Assembly: GCA_902469555.1 (NCBI GenBank)
Contig: CABRDB010000085.1
Span: 1 to 10,791, forward strand
Source: an uncultured Collinsella sp.
GTDB taxonomy: Bacteria > Actinomycetota > Coriobacteriia > Coriobacteriales > Coriobacteriaceae
DNA length: 10,791 bases
Direction of reading: 5' to 3'
Part shown: in pieces, positions 1-7,245 of the stretch
How positions within the stretch are numbered: position 1 is the first letter of the stretch
Layout: every line of letters starts with the position of its first letter
Made by a program: the position numbers and the translations under genes
The notes under the pieces: generated by a model
What the model saw: only the letters and a program-made list of their open reading frames with translations
Databases searched by the model: none
Told to the model about the DNA's origin: nothing

Positions 1-3000
1 CCCGCCGTGGTGGACGCCGCGCAGAAGGCCGCGACCGCGGCTGCCGAGAAAGTTGCTGAGGCAGTTGCCGATGCCAAGAAAACGGCAGGGGAGACGTCCG
101 TCGCTAGCGAGCCCGCCACCGCCGCTGAGCCCCTAGCCGCCACCGCCCAGGCCCCCGAAGGCGCGATCTTCAACCCCGAGGCCGCCCGCGGCAACCTGCA
201 CCTGGGCATCGACGTGGGCTCCACCACCGTTAAGCTCGCTGTGCTCAACGACGACAACCAGATTGTCTACGCCAAGTACCAGCGTCACCACACCGACGTC
301 CGCGCTTGCGCCCGCGACCTGTTCGAGGGTGCCGCGACCGTGCTGCCGACGGCCCAAATGACCTGCGCCATTACCGGCTCGGGCGGCCTGCTGCTGTCCC
401 AGTGGCTCGACCTGGAGTTTGTCCAGGAGGTCATCGCCAGCAAGCGTGCCGTCGAGACCCTCATCCCGGCCACCGATGTTGCCATCGAGCTGGGCGGCGA
501 GGACGCCAAGATCATCTACTTCGACAACGGCATCGAGCAGCGCATGAACGGCACCTGCGCCGGCGGCACGGGCGCCTTCATCGACCAGATGGCCACTCTG
601 CTGCACACCGACGCCAGCGGCCTTAACGAACTCGCGGCCAACGCCACCACCATCTATCCCATCGCCAGCCGCTGCGGCGTTTTTGCCAAGACCGACGTGC
701 AGCCGCTGCTCAACGAAGGCGCCCGTCCCGAGGACGTCGCCGCTTCCATCTTCCAGGCTGTCGTGACCCAGACCATCTCGGGCCTGGCGTGCGGCCGTCC
801 CATCCGCGGCAACGTCGCCTTCCTGGGCGGTCCGCTGCAGTATCTCTCCGAGCTGCGCCACCGCTTCTACCTCACGCTCAACCTGGACGAGGAGCACCGT
901 ATCGTGCCCCAAAACGCTCACCTGTTTGTGGCGAGCGGCGCCGCCATGGCGCATGAGTCCAACAAGCTCAGCACGTTCCCGCAGCTCATCGAGGCTATCG
1001 ATGCCCTGGGTGACACACAGGGTGCCGAGGTCGAGCGCCTGGATCCGCTCTTTGCCACCGACGAGGACTTCGCCGAGTTCAAGGGTCGCCACGACACCGA
1101 GGTCGTCCCCAAGGGCAAGCTCGACGGCTACGCCGGCCGCGTGTTCATCGGCATCGACGCCGGCTCCACCACCATGAAGGCCGCACTCGTGGGCGAGGAC
1201 GGCCAGCTGTTGCACACCTGGTACGGCAATAACAACGGTGACATCCTGGGCACGGCCAAGGTCATCATGGCTGATTTCTACAACCACATCCCCGCGGGCT
1301 GCACCATTGGCCACGTGACCACCACGGGCTACGGCGAGGCGCTGCTCATCGAGGCCCTCAAGGCCGATTCCGGCGAGATCGAGACCGTTGCGCACCTGCG
1401 CGGCGCCAAGGCATTCCTGCCCGGCGTCGAGTTCATCCTGGACATCGGCGGCCAGGACATGAAATGCCTGCGCGTCAAGGACGGTGTTATCGAGCACATC
1501 ATGCTCAACGAGGCCTGCTCGTCGGGTTGCGGTAGCTTTATCGAGAGCTTCGCCGTGTCTATGAACATGGACGTGCGCGCGTTCGCCGATGCCGCCATCC
1601 ATGCTAAGGCCCCCGTCGACCTGGGCAGCCGCTGCACGGTCTTTATGAACTCGCGCGTCAAGCAGGCGCAAAAGGAAGGCGCCACGGTGGGCGACATCGC
1701 GGCCGGCCTGTCCTATTCCGTCATCAAGAATGCCCTGTTCAAGGTCATTAAGCTGCGCGACCCCAAGGAGATCGGCAGCCAGGTGATCGTCCAGGGCGGC
1801 ACCTTTATGTCCGATGCCACGCTGCGCGCGTTTGAGCAGCTCACCGGCGTTCATGCCGTGCGTCCCGACATCGCCGGCTGCATGGGCGCCTATGGTGCGG
1901 CCCTGCTCGCCCGCGATCGCGCCGGCGCCGACGGCACTTCGACCATCCTTTCGGCCGAGGACATCGCGCACCTCACCGTGACGCAAAAGCATGTCCGCTG
2001 CGGCCGTTGCTCTAACAACTGCCAGCTCACCGTCAACGACTTTGGCGGCGGCAGGCGCTTTATCACCGGCAACCGCTGCGAGAAGGGCGCCGGCCACAAA
2101 AAGCAGAAGACCGAGGCCCCCAACCTCTTCAAAAAGAAAAACGATCTGCTGTTTAACCGCGAGGTGCTGAGCCCCGACGAGGCCCCGCGCGGCACCGTCG
2201 GCATCCCGCGCGCACTCAACATGTACGAGAACTACCCCTTCTGGCATGCGTTCTTTACGCGCCTGGGCTTTAGCGTGCAGCTGTCCGACCAGTCGAGCAA
2301 AAAGACCTACCAGGCGGGCATCGAGTCCATGCCGTCCGAGAGCGTGTGCTATCCGGCCAAGATGAGCCACGGCCACGTGATGAACCTCATCGACCGTGAC
2401 GTCGACTTTATCTGGATGCCGTGCGTGCGCTGGGAGCGCAAGGAGGATCCGACCGCCGGTAACTGCTACAACTGCCCCATCGTCATGAGCTACCCCACGG
2501 CGCTGGCGCTCAACATCGACGAGATTCGCGAGCAGAACATCGAGTTCCTGTACCCGTTTGTGCCCTATCACGACAAGACCGAGCTCAAGCGCCGCTTGTA
2601 TCAGGTGCTCGCCGTCGACCGTGTGGCCGATGCTGAGGCCGGTCGCGGTCGCGTGCGTGGACCCAAGATCACGCGCTCCGAGGTCGATGCCGCCGTCAAC
2701 GCTGCCTTTGAGGCCGATGCGCGCTTCCACGAGGATATCCAGACCATGGGCGAGGAGGCTCTTAAGTGGGTCGAGGACCACGGCGGCCACGGCATCGTAC
2801 TCGCCGGCCGCCCCTACCATAACGACCCCGAGATCAACCACGCCCTGCCCGAGCTTATCTCGAGCTTTGGCTTTGCGGTCTTTACCGAGGATTCGCTTGC
2901 GCACCTGGTGAAGCCCGAGCGTCCGATTCGCGTCGTTGACCAGTGGATGTACCACAGCCGCCTGTACGCCGTCGCCCGTTTTGTGACGATGCGCAACGAC

Positions 3001-4725
3001 CTGGACCTGATCCAGCTCAACTCTTTCGGCTGCGGCCTGGACGCTCTGACCACCGACCAGGTGCAGGAGATCCTGGAGGCCAGCGGCAAGATCTACACCG
3101 TGCTCAAGATCGACGAGGTGTCCAATCTGGGTGCCGCGCGCATCCGCATTCGCTCGCTCATGGCCGCGCTCAAGGACCAGGAGGCCGAGCGCCTGGCAGA
3201 GGCCATGGCCGCGGGCGAGGCCTACGAGCAGGGCGATGCCGCGCCGGTGGCTCCCTCCACGGATGCTCCCGCGTTTGCGAGCCGCAAGTACACGTTCGAG
3301 GCGCAGCGTGAGAGCGCCTCGACCGCATGGCCCAAGGTGCCCTTTACTGAGCAGATGCGCGACGAGGGCTACACCATCCTGTGCCCGCAGATGGCGCCGA
3401 TCCACTTTGACCTGGTCAAAGAGGTGTTCCGTGGTGCTGGCTACAACTTGGAGCTGCTGCCCTCGACCGATCACGATGCCGTCGAGGCCGGCCTGCGCTA
3501 TGTGAACAATGACATTTGCTATCCGTCGATCCTGGTGACGGGCCAGATCATGGAGGCCATCGAGAGCGGTCGATACGACCTGTCCAAGACGGCCGTGGTT
3601 ATCAGCCAGACCGGCGGCGGCTGCCGTGCCACCAACTACATCGCACTCATCCGCAAGGCCCTGCGCGAGAGCGGCCACCCCGAGATTCCGGTGATCTCGC
3701 TTTCGGCCGTGGCGCTCGGCGAGGACAACCCTGGCTTTAAGATTACGCCGGCGCTGCTCAAGCAGGCGGTCTACGCGGTGCTCTTTGGTGACGTGATGAT
3801 GCAGATGCTCTACCGTTGCCGCCCGTACGAGGCCACGCCCGGTGCCGCCAACGCGCTCTACGAGGAGTACATGGCGCGCGCTCGCAAGCTGGCGCCCAAG
3901 TTTAACCGCCACAACTACACCAAGCTGTGCCGCGAGGCCATCCGCGCGTTCGACACCATGCCGCTCGTGGGCGAGGGTACCAAGCCGCGCGTGGGCGTGG
4001 TCGGCGAGATCCTGGTCAAGTTCCATCCCACAGCCAACAACCACGTGGTCGATGTCATCGAGCGCGAGGGCTGCGAGGCCGTAGTGCCGGGTCTGCTCGA
4101 CTTCTTCCTGTACTCCATGAGCAACGCCGAGCTGCAGAAGGACGAGCTGGGAAGCTCTGCCACTACGCGCGCTGGTATGCAGGCGCTCATCAAGCTCGTG
4201 GACTGGATGCGTACGCCGGTGGAGGAGATGCTCGAAAAGTCCCGCCGCTTCGAGGCACCCGAGCGCATCGGCACCATGGCCGACAAGGCCCGCACGGTGC
4301 TTTCGGTGTGCAACAACATGGGCGAAGGCTGGCTGCTCACGGCCGAGATGCTCGACCTGATCGATCACGGTGCGCCCAACATCATCTGCACGCAGCCCTT
4401 CGCGTGCCTGCCCAACCACGTGGTGGGCAAGGCCGTGATCAAGGAGCTGCGCCGCCAACATCCCGAGAGCAACATCGTCGCGGTGGACTACGACCCCGGT
4501 GCATCCGAGGTCAACCAGCTCAACCGCATTAAGCTCATGATTAGCGTGGCCAAGGAAAACATGCGCGCCGGTAAAGGCTTTAAGCTCGAGAAGGTGGCGC
4601 CGCTCGCGATGGACGAGGTCACCGGCCAGATGCGTGCCCACGACGGCTGCGTGAGCTGCGGGCCGGCCAGCGAGGAGGCCGTTGCATCGGTCGCCAAGCG
4701 CCTGGGACGCGGCATTAAGAAGTAG
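1..4725 (+). CDS. Fused acyl-CoA dehydratase activase / HgdB-like reductase protein (5' end probably outside window)
   Basis: The frame is open to the left edge. The first possible start is GTG at position 7 (1572 residues from there), but no ribosome binding site is visible, so the true start is probably upstream. Numbering below is from position 7. Residues 1-62 are an Ala/Lys/Glu-rich extension. Two BcrAD/BadF/HgdC-type ATPase domains follow. The first spans about 65-320, with DVGSTTVK at 69-76, GGEDAK at 163-168, CAGGTG at 184-189 and Cys223. The second spans about 378-640, with DAGSTTMK at 384-391, GGQDMK at 481-486, Cys504 in CSSGCGSF and Cys543. A Cys-rich linker (C665, C668, C672, C691) leads into a DUF2229-like region (about 728-1050; C781, C806, C820, C823, C1009). 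A Glu/Ala/Pro linker (about 1056-1103) precedes an HgdB-like C-terminal part (about 1120-1551; C1171, C1206, C1435, C1461, C1467, C1548, C1551). Known HgdC-type activators use ATP to pump an electron from a [4Fe-4S] cluster into a dehydratase. Long fusions of this kind are usually annotated only as dehydratase activases and their substrate is unknown. Cytoplasmic; transcribed alone up to the terminator. Confidence 0.9.
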   Translation, partial: PAVVDAAQKAATAAAEKVAEAVADAKKTAGETSVASEPATAAEPLAATAQAPEGAIFNPEAARGNLHLGIDVGSTTVKLAVLNDDNQIVYAKYQRHHTDVRACARDLFEGAATVLPTAQMTCAITGSGGLLLSQWLDLEFVQEVIASKRAVETLIPATDVAIELGGEDAKIIYFDNGIEQRMNGTCAGGTGAFIDQMATLLHTDASGLNELAANATTIYPIASRCGVFAKTDVQPLLNEGARPEDVAASIFQAVVTQTISGLACGRPIRGNVAFLGGPLQYLSELRHRFYLTLNLDEEHRIVPQNAHLFVASGAAMAHESNKLSTFPQLIEAIDALGDTQGAEVERLDPLFATDEDFAEFKGRHDTEVVPKGKLDGYAGRVFIGIDAGSTTMKAALVGEDGQLLHTWYGNNNGDILGTAKVIMADFYNHIPAGCTIGHVTTTGYGEALLIEALKADSGEIETVAHLRGAKAFLPGVEFILDIGGQDMKCLRVKDGVIEHIMLNEACSSGCGSFIESFAVSMNMDVRAFADAAIHAKAPVDLGSRCTVFMNSRVKQAQKEGATVGDIAAGLSYSVIKNALFKVIKLRDPKEIGSQVIVQGGTFMSDATLRAFEQLTGVHAVRPDIAGCMGAYGAALLARDRAGADGTSTILSAEDIAHLTVTQKHVRCGRCSNNCQLTVNDFGGGRRFITGNRCEKGAGHKKQKTEAPNLFKKKNDLLFNREVLSPDEAPRGTVGIPRALNMYENYPFWHAFFTRLGFSVQLSDQSSKKTYQAGIESMPSESVCYPAKMSHGHVMNLIDRDVDFIWMPCVRWERKEDPTAGNCYNCPIVMSYPTALALNIDEIREQNIEFLYPFVPYHDKTELKRRLYQVLAVDRVADAEAGRGRVRGPKITRSEVDAAVNAAFEADARFHEDIQTMGEEALKWVEDHGGHGIVLAGRPYHNDPEINHALPELISSFGFAVFTEDSLAHLVKPERPIRVVDQWMYHSRLYAVARFVTMRNDLDLIQLNSFGCGLDALTTDQVQEILEASGKIYTVLKIDEVSNLGAARIRIRSLMAALKDQEAERLAEAMAAGEAYEQGDAAPVAPSTDAPAFASRKYTFEAQRESASTAWPKVPFTEQMRDEGYTILCPQMAPIHFDLVKEVFRGAGYNLELLPSTDHDAVEAGLRYVNNDICYPSILVTGQIMEAIESGRYDLSKTAVVISQTGGGCRATNYIALIRKALRESGHPEIPVISLSAVALGEDNPGFKITPALLKQAVYAVLFGDVMMQMLYRCRPYEATPGAANALYEEYMARARKLAPKFNRHNYTKLCREAIRAFDTMPLVGEGTKPRVGVVGEILVKFHPTANNHVVDVIEREGCEAVVPGLLDFFLYSMSNAELQKDELGSSATTRAGMQALIKLVDWMRTPVEEMLEKSRRFEAPERIGTMADKARTVLSVCNNMGEGWLLTAEMLDLIDHGAPNIICTQPFACLPNHVVGKAVIKELRRQHPESNIVAVDYDPGASEVNQLNRIKLMISVAKENMRAGKGFKLEKVAPLAMDEVTGQMRAHDGCVSCGPASEEAVASVAKRLGRGIKK

Positions 4726-4753
4726 TTGGCCTGCTTTGGGCTAGATATGAGGC

Positions 4754-4790
4754 AAACGGGTGGTAGCCGTAGCGGCTGCCACCCGTTTTT
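4754..4790 (+). terminator. Intrinsic terminator of the activase gene
   Basis: The arm AAACGGGTGGTAGCCG (4754-4769) pairs with CGGCTGCCACCCGTTT (4773-4788) over 16 positions, with a single G-T wobble and a three-base loop TAG. A run of five T (4786-4790) overlaps the foot of the stem. It lies 28 bases after the activase stop, a classical Rho-independent terminator for the plus strand. Confidence 0.92.
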
Positions 4791-4810
4791 GTTGGACACA
4801 TGTTGCGCAA

Positions 4811-5031
4811 ATGACCTTGCTACAGCCTTCCGTGGGCTCACCCGATTTTTGGGCCGGCTCGGGCTTTGAGGACAAGTTACTGCAGGCCCAAGGCGATTTT
4901 TCGCTCAACGCAGGCCAGCACAGTGTGACCTATCTGCCAAACGACGAGACGATCGCTACGGTCTACCCATCGCCACCTACGAGATGGAAGCCGAAAAGTA
5001 CATCTACCGCGTGTACAAGTACGAGCTGTAG
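4811..5031 (+). pseudogene. Probable frameshifted remnant of an unrecognised gene (C-terminal part)
   Basis: The stretch from about 4811 to 4966 reads protein-like in one frame, including FEDKLLQAQGDFSLN and HSVTYLPNDETIATVY. The same frame then degenerates into Pro/Ser/Thr/Arg-rich shadow sequence. From 4960 a different frame takes over and reads GLPIATYEMEAEKYIYRVY, ending KYEL at the TAG at 5029-5031. Joining the two needs an indel near 4960-4966 equal to one extra or two missing bases. No ribosome binding site precedes the ATG at 4811, and a terminator lies just upstream, so the 5' part seems lost. I do not recognise the family. The evidence is protein-like composition only, so chance cannot be excluded. 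Confidence 0.4.
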
Positions 5032-5113
5032 CACTGTGCTTAGGTTTGACCAATGGAGTATGAAAACACGCCGTTCGCCGATGCCCCCTCCGTGAGTGGT
5101 AGCCATATGGTTT

Positions 5114-5168
5114 GATATCAGAAACATATAGTTGTCGCCAGCTTGCTGGCGACGTTCCCCCTGATATC
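5114..5168. repeat. Nested inverted repeat upstream of the small-protein gene
   Basis: An outer pair, GATATCAG (5114-5121) and CTGATATC (5161-5168), encloses a perfect inner hairpin, GTCGCCAGC (5134-5142) and GCTGGCGAC (5145-5153), with only TT between the arms. There is no T-run, so it is not an intrinsic terminator. The outer right arm directly abuts the GGAGG at 5169-5173, so folding could affect translation. A TATAGT hexamer at 5127-5132 resembles a -10 box but has no good -35 partner. It could be a cis-regulatory RNA structure, a protein-binding site or a dispersed repeat unit; the sequence alone does not decide. Confidence 0.55.
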
Positions 5169-5181
5169 GGAGGTTCCAGGT

Positions 5182-5211
5182 ATGTTTCGCGCTCCGTTGA
5201 ACAACTATTGA
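5182..5211 (+). CDS. Possible nine-codon leader peptide with strong Shine-Dalgarno
   Basis: GGAGG at 5169-5173 lies eight bases before an ATG at 5182. That frame encodes MFRAPLNNY and stops at TGA (5209-5211). The next gene starts ten bases later at 5222 with no visible ribosome binding site of its own. The arrangement would suit translational coupling, in which ribosomes load at the good site, finish the short peptide and reinitiate. The strong site could also be a relic of an older start. The assignment rests on spacing alone, because so short a peptide carries no coding signal. Confidence 0.27.
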   Translation: MFRAPLNNY

Positions 5212-5221
5212 TTGGGCCAAC

Positions 5222-5671
5222 ATGGGTCGCCGTGCTATTTCGATAACCCTTGCAGTGGTCTGCCTGGCTGTGCTCCTGGGCGCTACAGGGCTGTTTGCTA
5301 TAAGTCGAGAAACGTCCTATATGCAGGAATGCGCTTCCGAAGGGTTTGCCATTGACGGTTACTATCGGGATGACAAAACGAGTCGGGAAACCCTGGCCTT
5401 TCTTGAAGAGGATAACCATCGGTGGCAACTGGTCGACAAAGACGGCAGCTGCGTTGACGGGCAGTTTAAGCGTACGGATGACCCTAACATCCTGATATTA
5501 AAGAAGGAAAACGGCGAAGAATTCGGTACGGTCCACGTGGCGTATATATCGCGCCGACGCAATCAGGGGCAGATTTACCTAATTAGAAATACTGAGGTGA
5601 CCCGATTTTATCTTGTGAGCACCGATCCGGCGTTTACGGTGGAGTCTGGCGATGTCGATGCGGACGCCTGA
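5222..5671 (+). CDS. Small membrane-anchored or secreted protein of unknown function (149 aa)
   Basis: The protein starts MGRRAIS, followed by a hydrophobic stretch at about residues 7-27, which is either an uncleaved N-terminal anchor or a signal peptide. The rest (28-149) is polar, rich in short beta-type segments and acidic at the end (DVDADA). Cys37 and Cys77 in the outer part could form a disulfide. I do not recognise a named domain. The ATG at 5222 lacks a Shine-Dalgarno sequence; the nearest good one is at 5169-5173, in front of a short upstream frame, so coupled initiation is possible. Hand-counted GC is about 47 percent in sampled stretches (5341-5400 and 5461-5520), against about 63 percent in a sample of the activase, which hints at a separate origin. 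It is transcribed alone and ends at a terminator. Confidence 0.72.
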   Translation: MGRRAISITLAVVCLAVLLGATGLFAISRETSYMQECASEGFAIDGYYRDDKTSRETLAFLEEDNHRWQLVDKDGSCVDGQFKRTDDPNILILKKENGEEFGTVHVAYISRRRNQGQIYLIRNTEVTRFYLVSTDPAFTVESGDVDADA

Positions 5672-5701
5672 TTCACGGCAATAAAACAGCGAGCGGGGCG
5701 C

Positions 5702-5726
5702 GGACGTGAACTACGTCCCGTTTTTT
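5702..5726 (+). terminator. Intrinsic terminator after the small-protein gene
   Basis: GGACGT (5702-5707) and ACGTCC (5713-5718) form a six-base stem around the loop GAACT. CG and six T (5721-5726) follow. The site is 31 bases past the stop at 5671, between two convergent genes. On the minus strand the only T-run is four T about twelve bases past the stem, so it should act mainly on plus-strand transcripts. Confidence 0.65.
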
Positions 5727-5798
5727 GCTTGTGCCTGCGTCGCGTCTGAGCCTCGCCGCGACTTGCGCCTGTGCGCGGGAGCCATCCCATGCTCCGCA

Positions 5799-6938
5799 TT
5801 ACTCCACATCAAATTCCACGCGGTCGAGATCGGGCACATTGAGGTCGATGAGCTTACGGGCGACGTGACGGTCGTGTGCCCCGAGCGCCTCGCTTGTCGT
5901 CACATGGGCGACGATTTCGCGCTCTACAATGCCTTCCTCGTCCCCTTCGGTAGCCGAGGTCTCGACGGCGACGGTGTAATCCCTAAAGCCCGGCAGCACC
6001 GCGGCAAGCTCGCGCGTAGTTTCGGTGACGCCGTAGCCGTCCTGCACGCCGGCCTGCGCCGAGCCAATAGACCCCGCGGTCATAACGATGCAGGGGATGG
6101 CAAAGATCGCCGTGCCCACAATAATGCGGCGGCGCACCTTGCGTGACAGCTCACCGACCTCGGCGTCTTCTTCTGCGGTCACAATGCCGTCGCCGTTGAG
6201 GTCGCGCTTGAGCGGCACGCGCAAAAGAAGCAGCACGGCTTCGGCAGCCAGTGCGATAAAGACTACATTGATGCCAAACTCGTAAAGCGCCGAGAGAAAC
6301 AGCGACCCGCTTGCGATGGCGATGCCGTAGCCCGCCGCGCACAGGGGCGGCATGAGCGCGGTCGCCACGGCCACGCCGGCGATGAGCGTGGCGGGTTCCT
6401 GGTCGCGCGAGTTGCCCAGCCCGCCTGCAAAGCCGCCTGCGAGTGCGACGGTAAGGTCCCAGACGGTGGGTGTCGAGTTGTCGATGATGGCGGCCGTGGT
6501 GGTGCCAAGGGGCGAGAGCTTAAAGTACAGCGTGGACGTGACCAGGCAAAAGGCCATCTGCAGCGCAAGGCTGGCGACGGCTTCGACGGTAATCTCGCGG
6601 TCGAGCGTGGCAATACCGTATGCCATGGCAAGGACCGAGCCCATAAGCGGGCAGATGAGCATGGCGCCCACGATGGCGATGTCCGAGTCGATATCGAGGC
6701 CGATGCTTGCGATGAGCATGGCGATGATGAGGATGCACAGGTGAGAGCCGGTTAGGCGCGCCCCGTTTACAAAACGCTTGCGAATTACGTGGTAGGGCGC
6801 GCGACCCTCGCGAATGTTGAATGCGCGCTTTAGGAAGCGGGTGGCGTTCTCCATGGCCTCACTATGGGCGGGGCGGATGCCGTGGCGCCGGTGATGGCGT
6901 TCGCGTAGTCGCTTGATCTGTTGTTTGTCGAGTTCCAT
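5799..6938 (-). CDS. DUF389 family integral membrane protein with an EF-hand-type loop
   Basis: I chose the ATG at 6938-6936 (379 residues) because GAGGTGG sits just upstream at the right spacing and the product starts MELDKQQ. The same frame is open 42 codons further up, but that extension is basic and unlike the family. A His/Arg-rich N-terminus (about 1-60) precedes the hydrophobic domain typical of DUF389 (TIGR00271/TIGR00341-type): ASIGLDIDSDIAIVGAML at 77-94, then CPLMGSVLAMAYG at 96-108. Further membrane segments lie at about 122-140, 163-176, 185-212, 213-240 and 271-290. Residues 246-257 (DLNGDGIVTAEE) match the canonical 12-residue EF-hand calcium loop, with D1, N3, D5, G6 and E12 all present. 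A soluble C-terminal domain (about 300-379) follows. The role of the family is not established. It is convergent with the small-protein gene and divergent from the surface-protein gene. Confidence 0.88.
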   Translation of the reverse strand: MELDKQQIKRLRERHHRRHGIRPAHSEAMENATRFLKRAFNIREGRAPYHVIRKRFVNGARLTGSHLCILIIAMLIASIGLDIDSDIAIVGAMLICPLMGSVLAMAYGIATLDREITVEAVASLALQMAFCLVTSTLYFKLSPLGTTTAAIIDNSTPTVWDLTVALAGGFAGGLGNSRDQEPATLIAGVAVATALMPPLCAAGYGIAIASGSLFLSALYEFGINVVFIALAAEAVLLLLRVPLKRDLNGDGIVTAEEDAEVGELSRKVRRRIIVGTAIFAIPCIVMTAGSIGSAQAGVQDGYGVTETTRELAAVLPGFRDYTVAVETSATEGDEEGIVEREIVAHVTTSEALGAHDRHVARKLIDLNVPDLDRVEFDVE

Positions 6939-6940
6939 GT

Positions 6941-6947
6941 CCACCTC
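6941..6947 (-). promoter_or_regulatory. Ribosome binding site fixing the DUF389 start
   Basis: On the minus strand GAGGTGG ends two bases before the ATG at 6938, with its GAGG core five bases from the start codon. This favours 6938 over the longer start at 7064, which has no comparable site and would add 42 unconserved-looking residues. Confidence 0.6.
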
Positions 6948-7140
6948 GTTCCAGCGCGGTCCGCGCAACGCGCCCGTTGTCCTAACTCTACACCGTGGCG
7001 GGCGGGGTGTCTGTTGGATGTGGAATCCGATAGGGCGGATGACGCGGGAGCAAATGCAAATCACAGGCTCAATTCCATCCCGCGAGAATATGATGCACCA
7101 GCTCCTTTAAATGTGACGAAACTGTGAAGCATGAGAGCGT

Positions 7141-7194
7141 GAATTTCAAAAAATACGCTGGTCGCCAATGTTGCGCAACAGAATTCAAAAATCG
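7141..7194. promoter_or_regulatory. Candidate operator: palindrome between AT-rich direct repeats
   Basis: TGTTGCGCAACA (7169-7180) is a perfect 12-bp palindrome. It is flanked by two near-copies of one element: GAATTTCAAAAAATACG (7141-7157) and GAATTCAAAAATCG (7181-7194), whose starts are 40 bases apart, close to four helical turns. The block lies 52-105 bases before the ATG of the surface-protein gene, where a regulator would be expected to bind. The binding protein is unknown, and the functional assignment is inference from symmetry and position. Confidence 0.35.
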
Positions 7195-7233
7195 ACAGCT
7201 ACCGTTTGATACGTATGGATACATCCGTGTCAA

Positions 7234-7239
7234 AGGGAG
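7234..7239 (+). promoter_or_regulatory. Ribosome binding site of the surface-protein gene
   Basis: AGGGAG lies six bases before the ATG at 7246. It shows that translation really starts at the signal-peptide segment and not at the internal GTG at 7619, which has no such site. This matters for reading the poly-G frameshift. Confidence 0.7.
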
Positions 7240-7245
7240 AAAGCC

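Larger units (their letters stand above)
6939..7245. other. Divergent intergenic region between the DUF389 and surface-protein genes
   Basis: No gene is evident here. The left half (6939-7080) is GC-rich and contains the DUF389 ribosome binding site. The right half (about 7100-7230) is AT-richer and should carry the promoter of the surface-protein gene. I found no convincing -35/-10 pair. TGTGA occurs at 7112-7116 and 7123-7127, eleven bases apart. Short frames here lack ribosome binding sites and read as noise. Confidence 0.6.

Noticed and set aside
133..4641. Antisense open frame of 1502 codons on the minus strand
   Set aside because: It is the shadow of the activase gene. GC-rich third positions suppress stops on the opposite strand, and the translation is His/Val/Leu/Gly-rich with no domain motifs. 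The plus strand has clear ATPase and cysteine motifs.
4877..5428. Minus-strand frames of 183 and 86 codons across the gap and the small gene
   Set aside because: No ribosome binding site or recognisable motif, mixed composition, and overlap with the better supported plus-strand gene at 5222 and its leader.
5706..6146. Plus-strand frame of 146 codons over the 3' end of the DUF389 gene
   Set aside because: It begins inside the terminator and runs antisense to the conserved membrane protein; its translation has no domain features.
6939..7064. Longer N-terminus for the DUF389 protein starting at 7064
   Set aside because: The 42 added residues are basic, Cys/Pro/Arg-rich and family-atypical, and the ATG at 6938 has a good ribosome binding site.
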